This document shows positions 59,120 to 64,000 of a stretch of 64,000 nt of DNA, piece after piece. How positions within the stretch are numbered: position 1 is the stretch's first letter; every line of letters starts with the position of its first letter. Origin of the DNA: Terebella lapidaria (taxonomy: Eukaryota; Annelida; Polychaeta; Terebellida; Terebellidae); NCBI GenBank assembly GCA_949152475.1, contig OX424564.1, positions 5,642,001 to 5,706,000 on the forward strand, written 5' to 3'. The notes beneath the pieces are model-generated. The model had not been told where the DNA came from and ran no database searches. It saw nothing but the letters and a program-made list of their open reading frames with translations. The translations under genes were made by a program, and so were the position numbers.

Positions 59120-62100
59120 CTACAGGACCCAACGAATATATCACTCAAGCCTTTAAGCCTTCAGACATGTTAAACTTCATTCAGCATGGCACACTTAAGA
59201 GCGTGGTGATTATCTGCGTCAACCGATAACCACTCACCTTCTGATATCGCTGCTTGTGCACAATGGACTTCATGGGAGACTTGTGCGGCTCCTATGTTAA
59301 GGAAACAAGTAATAATACCAAGATATCCAGCAACATAAGAGCACAAGTCCGGTTTTAAATAGAATGATCATTATAATATATTATATTAATATTATAGAAT
59401 AATCACTTGAACTGTAGACTTGCATTTATAATTGTTGTTTTCATGACGAGGAATGACTCGGAACAATTTGGAGATTGACAGTAGATAAAAAATAACGGTG
59501 TGTTAGGTATACTGTTAGATTCACTAAAACACATTATATCAAACTTATCAGAATGACCTCAGTATCTTGTGAAGTTTCTCGCTCACTTTGATCGATGCAT
59601 ACATACATTGTATATTTGTGCATTCACACCAAATTAGCAACACACGACGAAAGGTTAGGTCCAGCAATTTCAAAATCTAAAAGGATGGATTCACTGCAGT
59701 TGAAATAGTCATTACTTTGTGGCATCATAATCGACATTATATAATTGTTAAGAATGAAAATGTGAGTCAAACAATACTACAATATTTTTTTTTTGTGGTT
59801 GGAAGAAGGCGAAGAAGGATACAAAACATTTTGCGTCACTCTGCACAGAGAAAGGGCATGTCACCACACACATTGGCAAATACACACTTACGGTTTGCTT
59901 AGCTGTTTTCAAAGAAACGTAACACAGACAAATTAACGAAATGACAACACTGAACTCTACGTGCAAGACGCATGCATGATTTGAAAACAGAACGGAACAA
60001 TCAGCACAATTGCAATTGAATCTCTCAATGGCAATGACCCAATTGCCCATGCATGGATTAAGTCGGCTGTGGTGAAAACAGATCATGCAAAGAAAATCGA
60101 CAAACTCCCGAGCATGCATAGAATGTAGAACTGTAGCTACCGTATAGAATGTTACTACTCGGAGCAGAAGCAGTTATAAACGGGTCCTCGTTGACATCAT
60201 AAACCTTGGCTATAAATAATATCGGCAGCAGAGAGCTGATTACACGAGTTCAATAGACAGAAACAAACACAATATCTTATTGATTAGAAAAATCAAATGA
60301 CATGCGCTGTTCATCGGACTATTCACCGTTGGAAAACATTCACATTTAGGAGGCCTCTTTACATGCAGGGTATTTTGGGGATGCTAGCGCATGTGTGTAA
60401 TAGCTTTTTCCACTATTGTAAGCTCTTAGACAATCAACGATTGAAATCAAGAGAATACATCCTCAAAAATGACTAAGTTAGAAGACTTACAAGAGTTCTG
60501 GTACGGGTCCTCGGCACTGCTGGTGTCTATCTTCTCTTTGTTCTTGGCTTTCTTGAGCAGGACGACCAGTATGACCATGATGATGACCACCAGCACCACA
60601 GCCGCCACCACCGACACGCTGATTATGATGATCAGTTTATTGTCCTCGGCAGCCGCTATTAATGGATAGTTGCGGTTATTTTCTAATGATCACTTCCATT
60701 GGGGATGTCATCAGTGCAAACTTTATTTATTGTGAAGATACGTAAACGTATGTATAGATCATTTGATTGCCCAATCCATTGATTTTGTAAAAGCAATACG
60801 TTTCGAAGTGAGAGCAGACAGTACTCATCGACAAAAGAATAAGATTATTTTTCCTGGAAAAGTTAATTTCACATGATTTGTAAAGAAAACCCTGCAAAAA
60901 TGTTTCAACTGCAGCCAGTAAATGTCATATCTCTAATAGACGTCTAAAAAGCCGCGTTAGCAGTTTCATGGTGAATACTCTGATCATCTGAAACCATGCA
61001 ATCCGTTGGATGTTGTGGCTGCAACTGGAATTTATGAATATTTCCCGTACCTGGCACAGACTGGGTGGGGGACTGTAGCGTGACACTGAAGGAGCTTGTA
61101 TCCACGGTCAGCACGCTGTTGCTAAGGTCGGTGATTGCTAGGAAGTTGGACGTGACGGCATCCTGCAGGGTCGTCAAGGCAGCAGATAGGCTGGTCCCGC
61201 CTCCAGCAGACAACAGCTCAAATGTCACCACAATACTCCCTAGAAACAGAGGCAGGCATTTCAGTATATCTCGAATTTTCAGATTATCTCCTCATGATAT
61301 GATTTTACGATGACATAATAGGCATATTTCAAAGACTCAGACAACCGCTTTTCAACCCACATTTTTAAAGACCATCTCAACCCCGACTTGTTCACCCCCT
61401 TACCACTGGTGACGTCAAGGTTGGAGATCCTATCCTCACTGACGCCCATCAGACTGGCGAGCTGAGGCTGGATGTGTGTGATGAAGGCCGCCTTGTCCGA
61501 GCCCACGACACTGGCGTAGTCCGCGACCCAGGAGAACTGGACCTGAGCTGACTCCACGTCCGAGCCCACAACCACTGCCACCGCCGCCTGTACGAGGGGA
61601 AAAGCGAGAAAGTTTGATACAATTTGGGGACAACTTCTTGCACGAACATTTCAGATATTATGGGAATATCTGACGAAAATGTGCTCGTTTTAAGTTACAA
61701 ATTTCATATCATTGGTTAATATTATTAACCATATTGAATATCAAATTTTGAAGTAAGCAAGTCACGTACATTTCCGGATTCTGTTGTTTCTGGAAGTTCC
61801 GTTGTCTCTGGAAGCAAATCATGGATATTTGCAATTGATATGTCCTATCATATTCATTGTACAAATAATGAAGAAAGGCTTCCAGATTAGCGAATATATC
61901 ATATTGCACATGTACAGCATGCATACCACGTGAAGAGGATATGCCATTTAACAGATTTGTTAAACTGGCAAGCGTGTCATCTAAACTGATTTCATAAAGG
62001 TAGAAATTGCGAACATCAGACTCGTGTGTGAATGTATATCGTGCCAATACAGCCCATAAAGATAGAGCTCTGTCATGTGAAAATACACATTCAAACAAAA

Positions 62101-64000
62101 ATACACATTCAAACAAACATTCAATCAAACATCACATTCAAACAAATAGAGGGTACATGGAAATGTCATGCAACCATAACTTTCGAAAATATCATCAGGA
62201 TAAACAAAACTGTTCCGCAAACCTATTTCATGAATTATCAACACAATTGAATCCGTGAAGTTTTTATCAAGTGATATCTTTCTACATGCAACCTTTCCCC
62301 GATGACATAGGATAATATCCTCCCGCGAAGGGATGTGTCATGTCTTTGGTGAACAAAAGCAAATACAACTAGAACGATGGCAATGATTACCGTAAGGATA
62401 ATTGGTATTTCCTGATGCAGTAACATCTGAAGTCGAAAGTTGTACAATAAAGGTTACAGATTTCAACTGATCTTTCTGTACGATCATGAGTCGGTGTATT
62501 TATAAGCAAAGTAATTCTGTGTGTGACATTTCAGCCTCTCACCCTCACAACGTCATAAGACCCCCTGTAGTACAAAAAGTGTCACCCTGTCTACTTCCCA
62601 ACATCATGTGACCCCGCTGTATTACAAGAAGTGTCACCCTGTCTACTTCCCAACATCATGAGACCCAGCTGTATTACAAGAAGTGTCACCCTGTCTACTT
62701 CCCAACATCATGAGACCCAGCTGTATTACAAGAAGTGTCACCCTGTCTACTTCCCAACATCATGAGACCCAGCTGTATTACAAGAAGTGTCACTCTGTCT
62801 ACTTCCCAACATCATGAGACCCCGTTGTATTACAAGTGTCACCCTGTCTACTTCCCAACATCATGAGACCCCGCTGTATTACAAGAAGTGTCACCCTGTC
62901 TACTTCCCAACATCATGAGACCCCGCTGTATTACAAGAAGTGTCACCCTGTCTACTTCCCAACATCATGAGACCCAGCTGTATTACAAGAAGTGTCACCC
63001 TGTCTACTTCCCAACATCATGAGACCCCGCTGTATTACAAGAAGTGTCACCCTGTCTACTTCCCAACATCATGAGACCCCGCTGTATTACAAGAAGTGTC
63101 ACCCTGTCTACTTCCCAACATCATGAGACCCCGCTGTATTACAAGAAGTGTCACCCTGTCTACTTCCCAACATCATGAGACCCCGCTGTATTACAAGAAG
63201 TGTCACCCTGTCTACTTCCCAACATCATGAGACCCCGCTGTATTACAAGAAGTGTCACCCTGTCTACTTCCCAACATCATGAGACCCCGCTGTATTACAA
63301 GAAGTGTCACCCTGTCTACTTCCCAACATCATGAGACCCCGCTGTATTACAAGAAGTGTCACTCTGTCTACTCATCATAAGACCTCTGCATGGCAAGAAT
63401 TGTCAACATGTGTACATTCATTCTTCATACATGTAAGTCATCGCTGTAGGCATATTACAAGACTTGTCAACGTCTTTACCTTCCATTTTCATAAGACATC
63501 CCGGTATTACAAGACATGCTCACCTTCCATCGTTTCCTGCTCTGTGGTGTACATGACTTCTGTTGTTGTCTCTTCATCGACTATTGGATCCGCCTCAAAC
63601 ACGCTGCAAATATCATAATTCTTGAATGTTATATTTCGTCTTCCAATTTTCTCATTGGAACTCAACATCTTACAACTTGACATAGTTACACTGCTCTGAT
63701 TACCACAATTACCTAAGCAGACCAAGTTGGCTGCAGGAGCAGACGACAAATGTAGTTCCCGCCTCCTCCACTGGGAGCGCTGACTGACAAGTATCCACCG
63801 TCCAGTCACCACCGTCCCATTGACGACACTGTCAAATCATTGGGGGGAATTTTAGAAAATGACTTGCACCATATTAGGACAAAGGAAGAAGCAAACGTTC
63901 TAGTTTTGAACACGCAGGCTACAGCAACCGACTGCACACAAGCCATCCAAACATGTACCTGTAGGCTGTGCTCTGTGAGGTTAACTTCCCCCTCTATCGG
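58622..64000 (-). CDS. Single-pass membrane protein: GPS-like, SEA-like, TM, phosphotyrosine-type tail (5' partial)
   Basis: Eleven minus-strand exons are placed: 63959-64000 (continues off the edge), 63713-63828, 63524-63603, 61770-61807, 61404-61587, 61051-61239, 60491-60655, 60141-60209, 59892-59902, 59238-59291 and 58622-59119. All junctions are GT-AG, phases agree throughout, and the sum is 1,446 nt, or 481 residues plus a stop. Domain order by residue: GPS-like Cys/Trp module 15-57, Thr/Glu linker 58-92, SEA-like region 93-216, membrane span 224-250, basic stop-transfer 251-258, cytoplasmic tail 259-481. The design is that of a cell-surface receptor or mucin-like adhesion protein. The N-terminal ectodomain is outside the window, so the family name is open. 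Exon GC content is much higher than the surrounding DNA. The model rests on splice logic and needs transcript support. Confidence 0.82.
59238..59291 (-). CDS. 54-nt cytoplasmic exon
   Basis: Symmetric phase-0 exon encoding EPHKSPMKSIVHKQRYQK between TTAACATAG and GTGAGT. Basic, with an SP site. Because it is a multiple of three it could be skipped without changing frame. Confidence 0.72.
59892..59902 (-). CDS. 11-nt microexon
   Basis: CTAAGCAAACC lies between a pyrimidine-rich acceptor ending AAAACAG and the consensus donor GTAAGTGTG. It converts phase 1 to phase 0 and adds A-K-Q-T. Without it the flanking exons do not share a frame: direct joining leads the tail out of its coding frame. It is far too short for ordinary gene finders. 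Confidence 0.65.
60141..60209 (-). CDS. Cytoplasmic exon with two tyrosines
   Basis: Encodes SKVYDVNEDPFITASAPSSN followed by ILY, phase 1 at both ends, after acceptor TTATAG and before donor GTAGCT. The EDP(Y/F) word repeats the EDPYQNS of the preceding exon. Confidence 0.7.
60491..60655 (-). CDS. Transmembrane exon
   Basis: Encodes AAAEDNK, a 27-residue hydrophobic span (LIIIISVSVVAAVVLVVIIM plus VILVVLL) and the basic KKAKNKEK that sets the cytoplasmic side, then SSAEDPYQNS. The acceptor and the consensus donor TT|GTAAGT are clear. A type I single-pass topology is implied. Confidence 0.9.
61051..61587 (-). CDS. SEA-like module in two exons, split at GSIVV
   Basis: Exons 61404-61587 and 61051-61239. 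The first encodes two strands (AAVAVVVGSDVESAQVQFSW) and a helix (KAAFITHIQPQLASLMGV), ending RISNLDVTS. The second begins GSIVVTFELLSAGGG and a helix (LTTLQDAVTSNFLAI). The pattern of an I-x-x-L...GS-V-V-V turn is that of SEA modules, which self-cleave between the Gly and Ser. The phase-1 intron interrupts exactly the Gly codon of this site. Membership in SEA is inferred by motif, not by profile search. Confidence 0.6.
61770..61807 (-). CDS. 38-nt small exon continuing the Thr/Glu linker
   Basis: Reads ETTELPETTESGN after joining in phase 1 and leaves in phase 0. The acceptor TTGCTTCCAG and donor AAT|GTACGT are adequate. The repeated ETTELPETTE composition continues that of the previous exon, which supports it. 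Confidence 0.7.
61808..63523 (-). other. Intron containing the 52-bp array
   Basis: About 1.7 kb. The left 700 bp are AT-rich with a short ACACATTCAAACAA repeat near 62085-62145; the remainder is the tandem array and its decayed edges. Confidence 0.7.
62530..63520. repeat. 52-bp minisatellite, about 16 units plus decayed edges
   Basis: The unit CTGTATTACAAGAAGTGTCA plus CCTGTCTACTTCCCAACATC and ATGAGACCC repeats with very few differences from about 62570 to 63365; one unit near 62830 is four bases shorter. At the right edge three increasingly diverged units lead up to the exon at 63524. The high uniformity suggests recent expansion and probable length variation between individuals. Confidence 0.95.
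63524..63603 (-). CDS. Thr/Glu-rich linker exon
   Basis: Encodes the end of the GPS-like module (VFEADPIV) and an acidic, Thr-rich stretch (DEETTTEVMYTTEQETME). It is a likely extended, O-glycosylated stalk. Its donor GAAG|GTGAGC opens the intron that holds the 52-bp array. Confidence 0.75.
63713..63828 (-). CDS. GPS-like (GAIN C-terminal) motif exon
   Basis: The exon encodes CRQWDGGDWTVDTC and then TTFVVCSCSQLGLL, with the next exon adding SVF. The two Trp and four Cys (C15, W18, W23, C28, C44, C46) have the spacing of a GPS motif. In cleaving GPS motifs the last part reads C-x-C-x-H-L followed by S or T. Here the His is Gln and the residue after Leu is Gly, so self-cleavage at this site is unlikely. 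Unusually for a GPS, the membrane span does not follow directly; a linker and a SEA-like region lie between. Confidence 0.75.
63959..64000 (-). CDS. Partial exon before the GPS-like module
   Basis: Encodes PIEGEVNLTEHSLQ and ends at CAG|GTACAT in phase 0. The other two frames of this fragment contain stops, which fixes the frame. The residues would form the strand that precedes the first GPS cysteine. Confidence 0.65.

Noticed and set aside
58560-59144. A 194-codon Gly-rich frame overlapping the receptor tail
   Set aside because: It is open only because the exon is GC-rich. The PENxY repeats drift at silent sites in the other frame, and the microexon phase supports that frame.
58594-59229. 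A 211-codon plus-strand frame opposite the same exon
   Set aside because: Antisense of a conserved, correctly spliced exon; its composition mirrors the codon bias of the real gene.
62530-63380. A CRISPR array
   Set aside because: The units are contiguous without unique spacers and lie in a eukaryotic intron.

Overview
The window is animal nuclear DNA: AT-rich, mostly non-coding, with spliced genes and a dense, nested set of DNA transposons, a LINE, MITEs, satellites and old segmental repeats. The exon types (C-type lectin, GPS and SEA-like modules, a single-pass receptor tail), the hAT, Harbinger and LINE content, and short introns with GC-rich exons on an AT-rich background suggest a marine invertebrate such as a cephalochordate, hemichordate or lophotrochozoan. 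The sequence alone does not fix the species.

Layout. 0-3.8 kb: repeats, then the first two exons of a small secreted C-type lectin on the minus strand; the rest lies off the left edge. 4-15 kb: a 1.5-kb non-autonomous Harbinger-type element with TAA target duplication, and a degenerate field of about 0.4-2 kb repeated blocks, some with a tRNA-like head. 15-17 kb: a four-copy 340-bp tandem array and an inverted satellite built on the self-palindromic decamer CATACGTATG. 19.3-25.1 kb: a three-layer nest in which a hAT element is split by a LINE, whose 3' UTR is split by a 604-bp foldback element with a perfect 9-bp target duplication. 26.1-30.9 kb: an apparently complete Harbinger transposon with 12-bp inverted ends, a 3-bp target duplication, a four-exon Myb/MADF-like DNA-binding gene and an open DDE transposase, itself carrying two MITEs. 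31-55 kb: old dispersed blocks, four members of an unusual family that begins and ends in hairpins, a TTAA-flanked MITE and minisatellites. 55-58 kb: short unrecognised open stretches.

58.6-64 kb: the best host gene, on the minus strand. Its last eleven exons join in one frame and encode 481 residues of a single-pass membrane protein: a GPS-like Cys/Trp module, a Thr/Glu linker, a SEA-like module with a GSIVV site, one membrane span, and a cytoplasmic tail with three copies of an SxPxxPENxY module. It includes an 11-nt microexon, and a 52-bp tandem array fills one intron. The array unit resembles that intron's own 5' splice site.

The host genes look like cell-surface or secreted recognition proteins. 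The mobile elements are independent of them, but their nesting gives a relative insertion history.
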